NCBI GenBank assembly: GCA_900550615.1
Contig: URSX01000030.1
Span: 1-17,918 of the forward strand
DNA: 17,918 nucleotides
DNA from: an uncultured Eubacteriales bacterium
GTDB lineage: Bacteria; Bacillota; Clostridia; Oscillospirales; Oscillospiraceae
Reading direction: 5' to 3'
A program made the position numbers and the translations under genes. Each line of letters begins with the position of its first letter. Position 1 is the first letter of the stretch. Positions 1 through 7,074 of the stretch are shown here, piece after piece. Below the pieces are notes generated by a model that worked only from the letters and a program-made list of their open reading frames with translations, did no database searches and was not told where the DNA came from.

Positions 1-1
1 G

Positions 2-1027
2 CCCCAGTGGGCCGGCTCCAGCTGGTACTTCCTGCGCTATATGGATCCCCACAATGATAACGAACTGGTGAGCAAGGAGGCCGAGGAGTACTGGGGCCCC
101 GTGGACTGGTACAACGGCGGCATGGAGCACACCACGCTGCATCTGCTCTACTCCCGCTTCTGGCACAAGTTCCTCTATGACATCGGCGTGGTCCACACCA
201 AGGAGCCCTATGCCAAGCGCACCAGCCACGGCATGATCCTGGGTAAGAACCCCCACTATGTGGGCAACGCCAAGACCGAGGAGGAGAAGCAGGCCCTGCG
301 GGAGAAATACGGCGCCCGGGCGGAGCGCCCGGCGGTGAAGATGAGCAAGTCCCTGGGCAATGTGGTGAATCCCGATGATGTCATCAAGGCCTACGGCGCG
401 GACACCATGCGGCTTTATATCATGTTCATCGGTGACTTTGAAAAGACCGCTTCCTGGTCCGACGAGGCCGTCAAGGGCAGCAAGCGCTTCCTGGATCGCT
501 GCTGGAACCTGATGGATAAGGTCACGGACGATCCTGAGATTTCCCAGCAGAATATGGCCATTGTCCACAAGACCATCAAGAAGGTCACCGGCGACATCGA
601 TAATCTGAAGATGAACACCGCCATCGCCGCCCTCATGGCCATGGTCAACGACTTCTACGCCAAGGGCCTGTCCAAGGGCGATCTGGAGGTGCTGCTGAAG
701 CTGCTGAGCCCCTTTGCTCCCCATATGGTGGAGGAGATGTGGGAGCTCATGGGCTACGCCGCCAAGTACGGCAAGATGTGCATGCAGATGCCCTGGCCGG
801 AGTACGACGAGAGCAAGACCATCGATGCCGTCGCCGAGATAGCCGTGCAGGTGAATGGCAAGCTCAAGGGTGCCGTTACCGTTCCCACCGATTCCGACGA
901 GCAGACCGTAGTCGCCGCCGCCATGGAGCTGGACAAGGTGAAAAAGTCCACCGAGGGCATGAGTGTTGTGAAGACCATTCTGGTCAAGAACAAGCTGGTG
1001 AACCTCATTGTCAAGCCCACCAAGTAA
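2..1027 (+). CDS. leuS: Leucyl-tRNA synthetase, C-terminal part (5' end outside window)
   Basis: Charges tRNA-Leu with leucine in the cytoplasm (class I aminoacyl-tRNA synthetase). The open frame enters from the left edge, so about 341 C-terminal residues of a protein usually 800 or more long are visible. The first residues read PQWAGSSWYFLRYMDP, a stretch typical of LeuRS just after the editing domain. The KMSKS signature lies at bases 338-352, followed by GNVVNPDDVI and the anticodon-binding helical domain (for example LLSPFAPHMVEEMWE). The final ~65 residues (VQVNGKLKGAV...) are the usual LeuRS C-terminal domain. The stop is TAA at 1025-1027, directly before a strong hairpin. The first ATG in view (41) is internal and is not the start. 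Identification is very secure; the 5' part and its control cannot be seen. Confidence 0.97.
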   Translation, partial: PQWAGSSWYFLRYMDPHNDNELVSKEAEEYWGPVDWYNGGMEHTTLHLLYSRFWHKFLYDIGVVHTKEPYAKRTSHGMILGKNPHYVGNAKTEEEKQALREKYGARAERPAVKMSKSLGNVVNPDDVIKAYGADTMRLYIMFIGDFEKTASWSDEAVKGSKRFLDRCWNLMDKVTDDPEISQQNMAIVHKTIKKVTGDIDNLKMNTAIAALMAMVNDFYAKGLSKGDLEVLLKLLSPFAPHMVEEMWELMGYAAKYGKMCMQMPWPEYDESKTIDAVAEIAVQVNGKLKGAVTVPTDSDEQTVVAAAMELDKVKKSTEGMSVVKTILVKNKLVNLIVKPTK

Positions 1028-1039
1028 CCTACAAAAATT

Positions 1040-1090
1040 GCCCCGCAGCCACTGCCGTTTACGGCTATGGCTGCGGGGCCTTTATTTATT
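1040..1090. terminator. Bidirectional intrinsic terminator between leuS and the HtrA-type protease
   Basis: Perfect 12-bp inverted repeat GCCCCGCAGCCA (1040-1051) / TGGCTGCGGGGC (1068-1079). Its 16-base loop holds a second small hairpin, GCCG-TTTA-CGGC (1054-1065). Plus-strand transcripts run into a T-rich CTTTATTTATT tail; in the other direction the arm is followed by AATTTTTGT. It sits in the 74-base gap between two converging genes and can serve both. Confidence 0.88.
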
Positions 1091-1101
1091 CTGCTATGGC
1101 T

Positions 1102-2445
1102 TTACTTTCTGCCGAAAAAGTAGTCGTACAGGGAGCCGTAGTCGGAGCCATTCTGCCCGTTCTGCCCGTTCTGCCAGCCCTGGGTGGACTGATCCTCCTG
1201 CTTTGTCTCCTCCGCGGCCGCGTCAAAGGTCAGCTGCGTGGTCAGAGTCTGGCCGTCCCGGAAATAGGTCACGGTCACGGTGTCCCCGGCCTTGTGGCCC
1301 TTCTTGGCAGCGGTAAGATCCTCCATGGAGGTGATGTCGGTGCTGTCGATCTTGGTGATGACGTCGCCCATCTTCAGCCCGGCCTTATCGCCGGCCTCGC
1401 CCTTATTCACGGAGTAGACAAACACGCCCTGCTCCATGTCGATCTGATACTGGGCAGCCATCTGCTTGGTCATGCTGCCGGCGGTGATGCCCAGAGAGGG
1501 CTTGCTGGAGCTCTGGCCGTTTTCCATGATGTCCGTGATGATGGCCTGCACATCCCCGATGGGGATGGCGAAGCCCAGGCCCTCCACAGAGGTGTCAGAA
1601 TAGCTGGAGTACTTGGCGGATACAATGCCCACCACCTCGCCGTACAGGTTCATTAGCGGGCCGCCGGAGTTGCCGGGATTGATGGAGGCATCCACCTGGA
1701 TCATGTTGAAGGGCGTGCCATCCACATTGATGGCACGGTCACAGCAGGACACGATGCCCTGGCTCATGGAGAAGGTCAGCTCGCCCAGGGGATTGCCGAT
1801 GGCCAGCACTGTATCGCCTACATTCACATCCTTGCTGCTGCCCAGGGTCACAGGCTGCAGGCCTGTGGCGTTGACCTTCAGCACCGCCACATCGTAGTCG
1901 CTGTCACTGCCCACCACGGTGGCGGGATATTCCGTGCCGTTATACATGGTCACGGTCACGGAGGATGCGCCGCTGATGACATGGTGGTTTGTGACGATGT
2001 AGCCGTCCTGGGTGATGACAAAGCCGCTGCCGGAGGAGGCCGATTCCACCCTCTGGCCGAAAATGTTGGTGGACACGGCGGAGCAGTTGATGCTCACAAT
2101 ACTGTTTACTGTGGAGGCATACACCTCTGCGGGGGACATGAGGGCCTGGCCGGTGACCTTTTTCACTGTAACCTCCTGGGCAGTACGATTGCTCTGCTGG
2201 ATGGTAGTCTTGCCGCTTTTGGACAGCGCCGCGCCGCCGTAGCCCGCCGCGCCGCCGATCACCGCACAGCTCAAAAGCAGGGCCGTCACCTTCACGCCGG
2301 TCTTCTGCCAGAAGGAGGGCTTCTTCGATAGGACGGGTGTCTCCGTCCAGCCCTGGTCCTCCTGGGTGCGGTAATTATAGTGGTACAGATTGTTGGGATC
2401 GCTGTAGCTCTGCTCATCCGGTCTGAATTCGTTGTTTTCGCTCAT
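1102..2445 (-). CDS. htrA: Membrane-anchored HtrA/DegP-type serine protease with PDZ domain
   Basis: S1C-family trypsin-like protease that degrades or refolds damaged proteins outside the membrane. Of 447 residues, 1-48 are polar and presumably cytoplasmic, and about 51-74 form a single hydrophobic anchor. The protease domain spans about 105-310 with the full triad: His155 in VTNHHV, Asp185 in DYDVAVL, Ser260 in NPGNSGGP. A PDZ domain follows (about 320-410, with GVFVYSV and AGLKMGDVI), then a polar tail with a QNG triplet repeat. This layout matches Bacillus HtrA/YyxA-type proteins. The ATG at 2445 has AGGAGG eight bases upstream (2454-2459 on the plus strand). A Cys-Cys pair at 234-235 within the protease domain is unusual but not near the triad. 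Family assignment is secure; which HtrA paralogue it is cannot be told. Confidence 0.95.
   Translation of the reverse strand: MSENNEFRPDEQSYSDPNNLYHYNYRTQEDQGWTETPVLSKKPSFWQKTGVKVTALLLSCAVIGGAAGYGGAALSKSGKTTIQQSNRTAQEVTVKKVTGQALMSPAEVYASTVNSIVSINCSAVSTNIFGQRVESASSGSGFVITQDGYIVTNHHVISGASSVTVTMYNGTEYPATVVGSDSDYDVAVLKVNATGLQPVTLGSSKDVNVGDTVLAIGNPLGELTFSMSQGIVSCCDRAINVDGTPFNMIQVDASINPGNSGGPLMNLYGEVVGIVSAKYSSYSDTSVEGLGFAIPIGDVQAIITDIMENGQSSSKPSLGITAGSMTKQMAAQYQIDMEQGVFVYSVNKGEAGDKAGLKMGDVITKIDSTDITSMEDLTAAKKGHKAGDTVTVTYFRDGQTLTTQLTFDAAAEETKQEDQSTQGWQNGQNGQNGSDYGSLYDYFFGRK
1151..1177 (-). repeat. Three tandem 9-bp units coding for QNG repeats
   Basis: On the plus strand the unit TTCTGCCCG occurs at 1151-1159 and 1160-1168, with a near copy TTCTGCCAG at 1169-1177. 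Read on the minus strand it gives repeated Gln-Asn-Gly in the C-terminal tail of the HtrA-type protease. Such in-frame short repeats can change copy number by slippage without breaking the gene. Confidence 0.7.
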
Positions 2446-2496
2446 AATGATTGCCTCCTGTCTTCTATCTTTGCGTCATTTTTCCTGGGGGGGTGC

Positions 2497-2525
2497 TTGT
2501 GGCCGGCGGAAAAATGTTGTATACT
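2497..2525 (+). promoter_or_regulatory. Candidate vegetative promoter for the FAD-oxidoreductase unit
   Basis: TTGTGG (2497-2502), a 17-base spacer, then TATACT (2520-2525). This predicts a start near 2532 and a leader of about 80 bases before the TTG start at 2614. The -10 matches the consensus at five of six positions; the -35 is moderate. A second TATACT at 2548-2553 has no good partner. Confidence 0.5.
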
Positions 2526-2545
2526 GTGTACTATCGATTTCAATT

Positions 2546-2573
2546 ACTATACTATGCATTTATCTTAATCCAA
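2546..2573 (-). promoter_or_regulatory. Candidate vegetative promoter for the HtrA-type protease
   Basis: Read on the minus strand: TTGGAT (2573-2568), a 16-base spacer, TATAGT (2551-2546). The start would be near 2539, giving a leader of about 93 bases. It lies downstream of, and pointing at, the plus-strand candidate promoter at 2497-2525. Confidence 0.45.
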
Positions 2574-2613
2574 GCTTTAAATTTTATGATTTTTTTGTAA
2601 AGGAGGGAGCGAT

Positions 2614-4203
2614 TTGCTGAAGCTGGAGCAGGTGAAGCTGAAGCCGGAGCAGTTAGAGGAGCAGCTTTTGACCAAAGCGGCGCAGCTGCTGCGCGTTCCC
2701 GCCGGGGATATTCTCTCCCTGTCCGCCCTGCGCCGGGCCGTGGACGCAAGACAGCCGCTGCACCTGGTTTATACGCTGGCGGTGTCTGTGCGCGGGGAAA
2801 AGGCCGTGCTGCGCCGCTGCCGGGATAAAAACGTGACGCGCTATGCGCCGGTGGCGTATGCGCTCCCCGCCCCGGTGACAACGGCCCCGCAGCTGCCCCC
2901 TGTGGTAGTAGGTGCCGGTCCGGCAGGTCTGTTTGCGGCGCTGATCCTGGCGAATGCCGGGCTGAGACCCATTCTTTTGGAGCGGGGGCAGCCTGTGGAG
3001 CAGCGGCAGAAGGATGTGGAGGCGTTCTGGTCCGGCGGCGCGCTGCTGCCGGAGTCCAATGTGCAGTTCGGCGAGGGCGGTGCCGGCGCTTTTTCTGACG
3101 GCAAGCTGAATACCGGCACTAAGGATCCCCGCCACCGATTCATTCTGGAGCATCTGGTCTCCTGCGGCGCGCCGGAGAGTATCCTCACCGATGCAAAGCC
3201 CCATGTGGGCACGGATCGGCTCCATATCACCCTGATAGAGCTGCGGAAAAGGCTCCTCTCCCTGGGGGCGGACATCCGCTTCGGCCACCGGCTGGAGAAG
3301 CTGGAGACGGAGGACGGGGGGCTGCGGGCCATTGCCGTTTCCGGCCCGGCGGGGGCCTATACCCTCCCGGCCCGGCAGCTGGTGCTGGCCCTGGGCCACA
3401 GTGCCCGGGACACGGTGGAGCAGCTGTACGATCAGGGCCTTTCCATGGTGGCCAAGCCTTTTGCCGTGGGGGTGCGCATCGAGCATCTGCAAAGCAGGAT
3501 GGACGCCGTGCAGTATAAGGAATACGCCGGGCACCCGGCCCTGCCGGTGAGCAGCTATAAGCTCTCCTGTCATCTGCCGGATGGCAGGGGCGTGTTTTCC
3601 TTCTGCGTCTGCCCCGGGGGCCAGGTGGTGGCGGCGGCTTCGGAGCCCCGGCGCACCGTGACCAACGGCATGAGCGAGTACGCCAGAAGCGGCGAGAACA
3701 TCAACGGCGGCCTGCTGGTGAGCGTAACACCGGAGGATTTCGGCAGCGGTCACCCCCTGGCGGGTATTGCCTTCCAGCGTCGGCTGGAGGAGGCGGCCTA
3801 CCGCCTGGGCGGCGGCTATACGGCGCCGTGCCAACGGGTGGAGGATTTTCTGCTGCACCGGCCCAGCACCGGCTGCGGCAGCGTAAAGCCCAGCTACCGG
3901 CCCGGCGTGCGCTACGGGGATCTGCACGGGTGCCTGCCGGAGTTTATTTGCAGCGCTCTGGAGCAGGCGCTGCCGGTGCTGGAGAAAAAGCTCCCGGGCT
4001 TTGCCGACGGCGACGCATTGCTGACGGCGGTGGAGAGCCGCTCCTCGGCGCCGGTGCGTATCCTGCGGGATGAAAATTGCGAGAGTAATATACGGGGCGT
4101 GTTCCCCTGCGGCGAGGGAGCCGGCTATGCCGGCGGCATTCTCTCGGCGGCAGCGGACGGAATGCGCTGCGCAGAAAAAATATGGGAGGCGTATATAAAA
4201 TGA
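2614..4203 (+). CDS. FAD-dependent oxidoreductase, COG2509-type (uncharacterised dehydrogenase)
   Basis: Probable soluble flavoprotein of 529 residues; the substrate of this family is not established. An N-terminal domain (1-90) carries the RCRDKNVTRY motif. A Rossmann FAD-binding motif follows at 96-123 (VVVGAGPAGL with the ribose-binding Glu123 in LLERG). A glycine-rich family signature spans 153-171 (GEGGAGAF then SDGKLNTGTKD), and the C-terminal FAD motif is at 500-516 (GEGAGYAGGILSAAADG). Length and motifs fit the COG2509 family, annotated as NAD(FAD)-utilising dehydrogenase. The start is TTG, chosen because AGGAGGG at 2601-2607 sits seven bases ahead and the sequence upstream is AT-rich noncoding DNA. 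The stop TGA overlaps the next gene's ATG (ATGA), so the two are probably co-translated. Confidence 0.88.
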   Translation: MLKLEQVKLKPEQLEEQLLTKAAQLLRVPAGDILSLSALRRAVDARQPLHLVYTLAVSVRGEKAVLRRCRDKNVTRYAPVAYALPAPVTTAPQLPPVVVGAGPAGLFAALILANAGLRPILLERGQPVEQRQKDVEAFWSGGALLPESNVQFGEGGAGAFSDGKLNTGTKDPRHRFILEHLVSCGAPESILTDAKPHVGTDRLHITLIELRKRLLSLGADIRFGHRLEKLETEDGGLRAIAVSGPAGAYTLPARQLVLALGHSARDTVEQLYDQGLSMVAKPFAVGVRIEHLQSRMDAVQYKEYAGHPALPVSSYKLSCHLPDGRGVFSFCVCPGGQVVAAASEPRRTVTNGMSEYARSGENINGGLLVSVTPEDFGSGHPLAGIAFQRRLEEAAYRLGGGYTAPCQRVEDFLLHRPSTGCGSVKPSYRPGVRYGDLHGCLPEFICSALEQALPVLEKKLPGFADGDALLTAVESRSSAPVRILRDENCESNIRGVFPCGEGAGYAGGILSAAADGMRCAEKIWEAYIK

Positions 4204-5165
4204 AAAAAATTGCGGCGGTAGAATCCTTTTTTTCTCCGGAGCACCGGGCAGTCATTGATAAAACAGCCGCCGAATGCGGCTTCGCGGTGGATTATTTTAC
4301 CCAGGGCCATTTGCCGGCGGATAAGGCGGCGGACTATGAGGTCATTTACGGCCTCTGCCCACCCCGGGAGCTGAAGGCGGCCCAAAACCTCAAGTGGCTC
4401 TGCAGCAGCTTCGCCGGGGTGGATGCCTACACGGACGACGATCTCTATCCCGATCCCAACGTGCTCCTGAGCAACTCCTCCGGAGCCTACGGCATCACCA
4501 TTTCCGAGCATATCCTCATGGTGACGCTGATGATGCTGCGTCAGATGCCGAAGTTTGAAGAGATCGTGCGCGCCCATCGTTGGGAAAAGGGACTGAGCAT
4601 ACGGTCTATCTGCGGCAGCAGCATCACCGTCCTGGGCACCGGCGACATCGGTACCAATTTTGCCCGCCGGGCCAAGGCTTTGGGGGCCAAGGTGGTGCGG
4701 GGCGTGCGCCGCACGAAAAAGGCCGGCGACCCCGCCTATGACGAGATGTACACCCTGAAGGATCTGGACAGTGTTCTGCCCAAGACGGAAATTCTCGTCA
4801 TGGCACTGCCGGGTACCCGGGACACGGAGCATATCCTCTCCCGGGAGCGCATCGCCCTGCTGCCGGAGGATGCCTATGTGGTGAATGTGGGCCGGGGCGG
4901 TGCCATCGATCAGGAGGCGCTGATGGAGGCGCTGAACGGCGGCCATCTGGCCGGGGCGGCGCTGGATGTCTGTGTGCCGGAGCCTCTGCCGGAGGATCAC
5001 CCCCTGTGGACCACCAAAAACCTGCTGCTGACGCCCCACATCAGCGGAAACATGTCCCTGGGCATTACCCGGGACCTGGATGTGGAGCTGTTCTGCGAGG
5101 ATCTGCGCAATTACGCCGCCGGACGCCGTCTCAAGCGCCTGGTGGACAGAAAAATCGGCTACTGA
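4200..5165 (+). CDS. D-isomer-specific 2-hydroxyacid dehydrogenase family protein
   Basis: NAD(P)-dependent reduction of a 2-keto acid to a D-2-hydroxy acid; the exact substrate is unknown. Of 321 residues, the catalytic domain is split across 1-~100 and the C-terminus, with the Rossmann domain between. The nucleotide-binding motif GTGDIG is at 146-151. The catalytic set is complete: Arg232 in VGRGG, Glu261 in VPEPLP, His280 in TPHISG. Arginines at 170-171, at the end of the second Rossmann strand, hint at NADP(H) rather than NAD(H), as in GhrA-like enzymes; this is inference. The ATG at 4200 overlaps the preceding stop by four bases and has GGAGG at 4185-4189. An in-frame ATG at 4182 lacks a ribosome site and would extend into the upstream gene. 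Pairing with the flavoprotein suggests a shared metabolic role. Confidence 0.92.
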   Translation: MKKIAAVESFFSPEHRAVIDKTAAECGFAVDYFTQGHLPADKAADYEVIYGLCPPRELKAAQNLKWLCSSFAGVDAYTDDDLYPDPNVLLSNSSGAYGITISEHILMVTLMMLRQMPKFEEIVRAHRWEKGLSIRSICGSSITVLGTGDIGTNFARRAKALGAKVVRGVRRTKKAGDPAYDEMYTLKDLDSVLPKTEILVMALPGTRDTEHILSRERIALLPEDAYVVNVGRGGAIDQEALMEALNGGHLAGAALDVCVPEPLPEDHPLWTTKNLLLTPHISGNMSLGITRDLDVELFCEDLRNYAAGRRLKRLVDRKIGY

Positions 5166-5176
5166 TGTCACACGTA

Positions 5177-5206
5177 AAAAGATCCGCCCCAAGGGGCGGA
5201 TCTTTT
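5177..5206. terminator. Bidirectional terminator between the dehydrogenase and spoIIP
   Basis: Perfect inverted repeat with arms 5177-5190 and 5193-5206: an AAAA/TTTT base and a GATCCGCCCC / GGGGCGGATC core closed by a very short CAAG loop. The arms supply the T-run in both directions. The spoIIP stop codon (TAA, 5205-5207 on the plus strand) overlaps the right arm, so spoIIP coding sequence ends inside the hairpin. Confidence 0.88.
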
Positions 5207-6341
5207 ACTTTTCTTCCCCGCCGATGGTCTCGGCGAACCCGGCTGCAAACAGGCGCGCGGCATAGATCGCCTCGTCCAGGGAGTTTCCGGCGGCGCCTAC
5301 CTCCACCAGCAGCGACCCCGTGCTCAGGGACTGATTGTATCCGCAGGAGCGTATGATGATGGGCCGCATCAGAGTGGGGTGCTCTGCCAGCAGGTGCCCC
5401 TGTACCGCCGCGGCAAGGCGGAGATTATCCATCCATGCGTCGTAATTGCTGCCCAGCACGATGCTGATCTGGGCGGCCCGGGGATCCTCCTGGCTGACCA
5501 CCTTGTACTGCTTGCCGTCTGCGTCGGAGATGGCGTCCCTGTGGATATCCAGCACGAAGGCCAGGGAGGGATATTTTTCCAGATAAGCGGCGGCGCTGTC
5601 ATAGCTCTTGTCATAGGCGCTGTTGTAGTCCGTATCGTGGATCTGCCTGTCATGGAGAACGGAGATTCCGTACTGAGAGAGGACGGCGGCCACCTCGTCC
5701 CCGATGCGGATCATGTTCTTCTCCGTGTCTGCGGTGCGGTAGGAGCCGCTGGCGGCATATTCCTGGCCGGCGGGCATGGTGTAGGCCTCGCTGCCGTGGG
5801 TGTGGAGGATCAGCACCTGCGGCTCGGAGCCTCCGCTGAGCTTGGCGGGAAATGTCCCGTCCAGCAGCGCGGGGTCGATGGTGCGCTGGGAGCTGTTTTT
5901 GATGTACACATCACCGGCGACGGTGTAGCTCTTGGGGGAGCTGGGGATCACCGTCTGGCTGGGCGCGCCGTTGTCGGCAAAGGTCAGCCCATCTGCTCGG
6001 TCGCTTTGCCCGGCGGGCTCGCCAGTGGGTGTTTCCACCGGGGCCTGCTGGGTATTGTTTTGGGTGTCGTCGGAGGCCGGAGTCTCCTCCTCCGGCAGGG
6101 CACCGTAGGCCGCCCACAGCAGAGGCGATTGGCGCAGGCATAGCAGGGTGGACAGGCTCATATTTTTTTCCCCCGTCAGATCTCCCAGCTCCAGCCGCAG
6201 CAGCAGGCCCGGCAGGTGAAAGGATTCGCGCATGGCTGCCGCCGCGGCTTGGACGGAGCGGCTTTCTACCGTGGCAGCCACGGTCCATAGAGTGCATACG
6301 GCCAGCAAAAGCGCCCCGCAGCGGCGCAGAAATTTTTTCAA
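5205..6341 (-). CDS. spoIIP: Stage II sporulation protein P (SpoIIP), cell-wall amidase/endopeptidase
   Basis: Septal peptidoglycan hydrolase of the SpoIID-SpoIIM-SpoIIP engulfment machine, made in the mother cell and acting outside the membrane. 378 residues: a basic N-terminus with a hydrophobic segment (about 9-24), a low-complexity linker rich in T, P, Q and E (82-115), and a catalytic domain from about 140. The metal-site motif HTHGSEAY lies at 180-187, with DIHRDA at 265-270 (His267) and VEVG at 346-349 (Glu347), as expected for SpoIIP-type amidases. I choose the TTG at 6341 because AAGGAAGG lies seven bases upstream (6349-6356) and the hydrophobic leader starts here. The longer frame to 6719 is unlike SpoIIP and overlaps the divergent gene. 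In bacilli spoIIP follows gpr; no gpr is next to it here. Confidence 0.94.
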   Translation of the reverse strand: MKKFLRRCGALLLAVCTLWTVAATVESRSVQAAAAAMRESFHLPGLLLRLELGDLTGEKNMSLSTLLCLRQSPLLWAAYGALPEEETPASDDTQNNTQQAPVETPTGEPAGQSDRADGLTFADNGAPSQTVIPSSPKSYTVAGDVYIKNSSQRTIDPALLDGTFPAKLSGGSEPQVLILHTHGSEAYTMPAGQEYAASGSYRTADTEKNMIRIGDEVAAVLSQYGISVLHDRQIHDTDYNSAYDKSYDSAAAYLEKYPSLAFVLDIHRDAISDADGKQYKVVSQEDPRAAQISIVLGSNYDAWMDNLRLAAAVQGHLLAEHPTLMRPIIIRSCGYNQSLSTGSLLVEVGAAGNSLDEAIYAARLFAAGFAETIGGEEK

Positions 6342-6373
6342 GGACAGCCCTTCCTTTCCGATCGAGATAGACA

Positions 6374-6402
6374 AGCTTATGCCCCGGCGGGGAGAAATAT
6401 GC
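6374..6402 (-). promoter_or_regulatory. Candidate sigma-E promoter of spoIIP
   Basis: Minus strand: GCATATT (6402-6396), a 14-base spacer, CATAAGCT (6381-6374). The -35 fits the Bacillus sigma-E consensus KMATATT exactly, and the -10 matches CATACAHT at six of eight positions, with the expected spacing. The transcript would start near 6367, about 25 bases before the TTG start, with the ribosome site between. SpoIIP is sigma-E controlled in Bacillus, which makes the match credible. Confidence 0.6.
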
Positions 6403-6446
6403 CGCCTGCATGGGTGAAACCGGGGGAATTTGTTACCAAAAATTAG

Positions 6447-6475
6447 TTGACGGCGGCAGACGCTCACCTTATAAT
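6447..6475 (+). promoter_or_regulatory. Near-consensus vegetative promoter for the small membrane protein
   Basis: TTGACG (6447-6452), a 17-base spacer, TATAAT (6470-6475). The -35 matches at five of six positions and the -10 is perfect. Transcription would begin near 6482 and the ribosome site AGGAGG is at 6503-6508. It is divergent from spoIIP. Confidence 0.8.
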
Positions 6476-6518
6476 ATAAGGCATAAAAACCAAGGCGATT
6501 ACAGGAGGTGTACAGAAC

Positions 6519-6809
6519 ATGGAACAGGTTATGGAAACCATGCGTGAGGCGGGCAGCCGCGTGCTGGACGCCATGTGCGAAACGGGGAAGGCCATTCTGG
6601 GCTTTGCTGCGGGCCTTGTGAAGTCTGTGAGCTGCGCGGCAGCGGGCTTTGTGAAAAAATGCACCTGCAAGGCGGCAGGCTGCACCTGGGATAAAGCCAA
6701 GCAGACGGTCGGCGAGCACCGCCAGGTGCTGCTCATTGCTGCCACGGCTGTTTCGGCGGCGGCTGCGGTGACGGCGGCGGTCTTTCTCCTGCGGGGGAAG
6801 AAAAAGTAA
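6519..6809 (+). CDS. Small cysteine-containing single-pass membrane protein, function unknown
   Basis: I do not recognise this 96-residue protein. Residues 1-65 look amphipathic and helical with repeated small residues, and carry five cysteines: Cys20, Cys40, Cys48, Cys50 and Cys55, the last three within KCTCKAAGC. A short charged stretch (about 57-68) precedes one hydrophobic helix (about 70-91) ending in RGKKK, so the C-terminus is probably cytoplasmic-facing or otherwise positively flanked. The ATG has AGGAGG ten bases upstream and a near-consensus promoter ahead of that, so it is very likely a real, well-expressed gene. It stands alone: divergent from spoIIP and followed by a perfect inverted repeat. 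Codon use resembles the neighbours. Possible roles (membrane-associated regulator, structural peptide) are guesswork. Confidence 0.75.
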   Translation: MEQVMETMREAGSRVLDAMCETGKAILGFAAGLVKSVSCAAAGFVKKCTCKAAGCTWDKAKQTVGEHRQVLLIAATAVSAAAAVTAAVFLLRGKKK

Positions 6810-6846
6810 CAGTACCGGCGCGTCCGGAACGGGATCATACTTCCAA

Positions 6847-6876
6847 GAAGAGGGCCTGCATCTGCAGGCCCTCTTC
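6847..6876. terminator. Perfect 14-bp inverted repeat, probable terminator
   Basis: GAAGAGGGCCTGCA (6847-6860) and its exact complement (6863-6876) with two bases between; in practice the innermost pairs would open into a loop. It starts 37 bases after the small membrane protein. The plus-strand tail TCGTGTC is not T-rich, so termination would be weaker than at the other hairpins in this window, or the hairpin mainly protects the 3' end. Confidence 0.6.
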
Positions 6877-6903
6877 TCGTGTCAAATAAGCCTCGCAGGG
6901 TTC

Positions 6904-7074
6904 GCGTCCGCAGACGCTAAAAATTCAAATCATTTTCTCTCGCGACCTGTGCGTGAGAGAAAATACTTCTCCGGCTGCCAGTGTGGAATTTATGCGCCAA
7001 CGGCGCACAAATTATGCGCGCAGCAGACTGCAATCCTTTTGTCGGAAAAACCCGGAGGATTTTTCCGACAGTCT
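6904..7074. repeat. Cluster of four inverted repeats in a gene-free gap
   Basis: The gap between the small membrane protein and the methyltransferase (6810-7163) holds no convincing gene. Inverted repeats: GCGTC/GACGC (6904-6908/6913-6917, CGCA loop); ATTTTCTCTC/GAGAGAAAAT (6932-6941/6955-6964); a 12-base pair with one mismatch around AAC (6987-6998/7002-7013); and GTCGGAAAAA/TTTTTCCGAC (7041-7050/7060-7069). The last is flanked by AGACTG/CAGTCT (7025-7030/7069-7074) and followed by a T7 run (7088-7094 region). An alternative pairing AATCC/GGATT (7032-7036/7057-7061) would compete with the last hairpin. No promoter dedicated to this stretch was found on either strand. Confidence 0.7.

Noticed and set aside
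739..1656. Plus-strand 305-codon frame over the leuS end and the htrA 3' half
   Set aside because: It runs through the leuS terminator and is antisense to the protease; composition is that of a shadow.
4182..4199. Earlier ATG for the 2-hydroxyacid dehydrogenase
   Set aside because: No ribosome site; the ATG at 4200 has GGAGG at 4185-4189 and gives the normal MKKI start of this family.
6342..6719. N-terminal extension of the SpoIIP frame up to an ATG at 6719
   Set aside because: The extra 126 residues are unlike SpoIIP, overlap the divergent small gene, and would remove the well-placed ribosome site and hydrophobic leader at the TTG start 6341.
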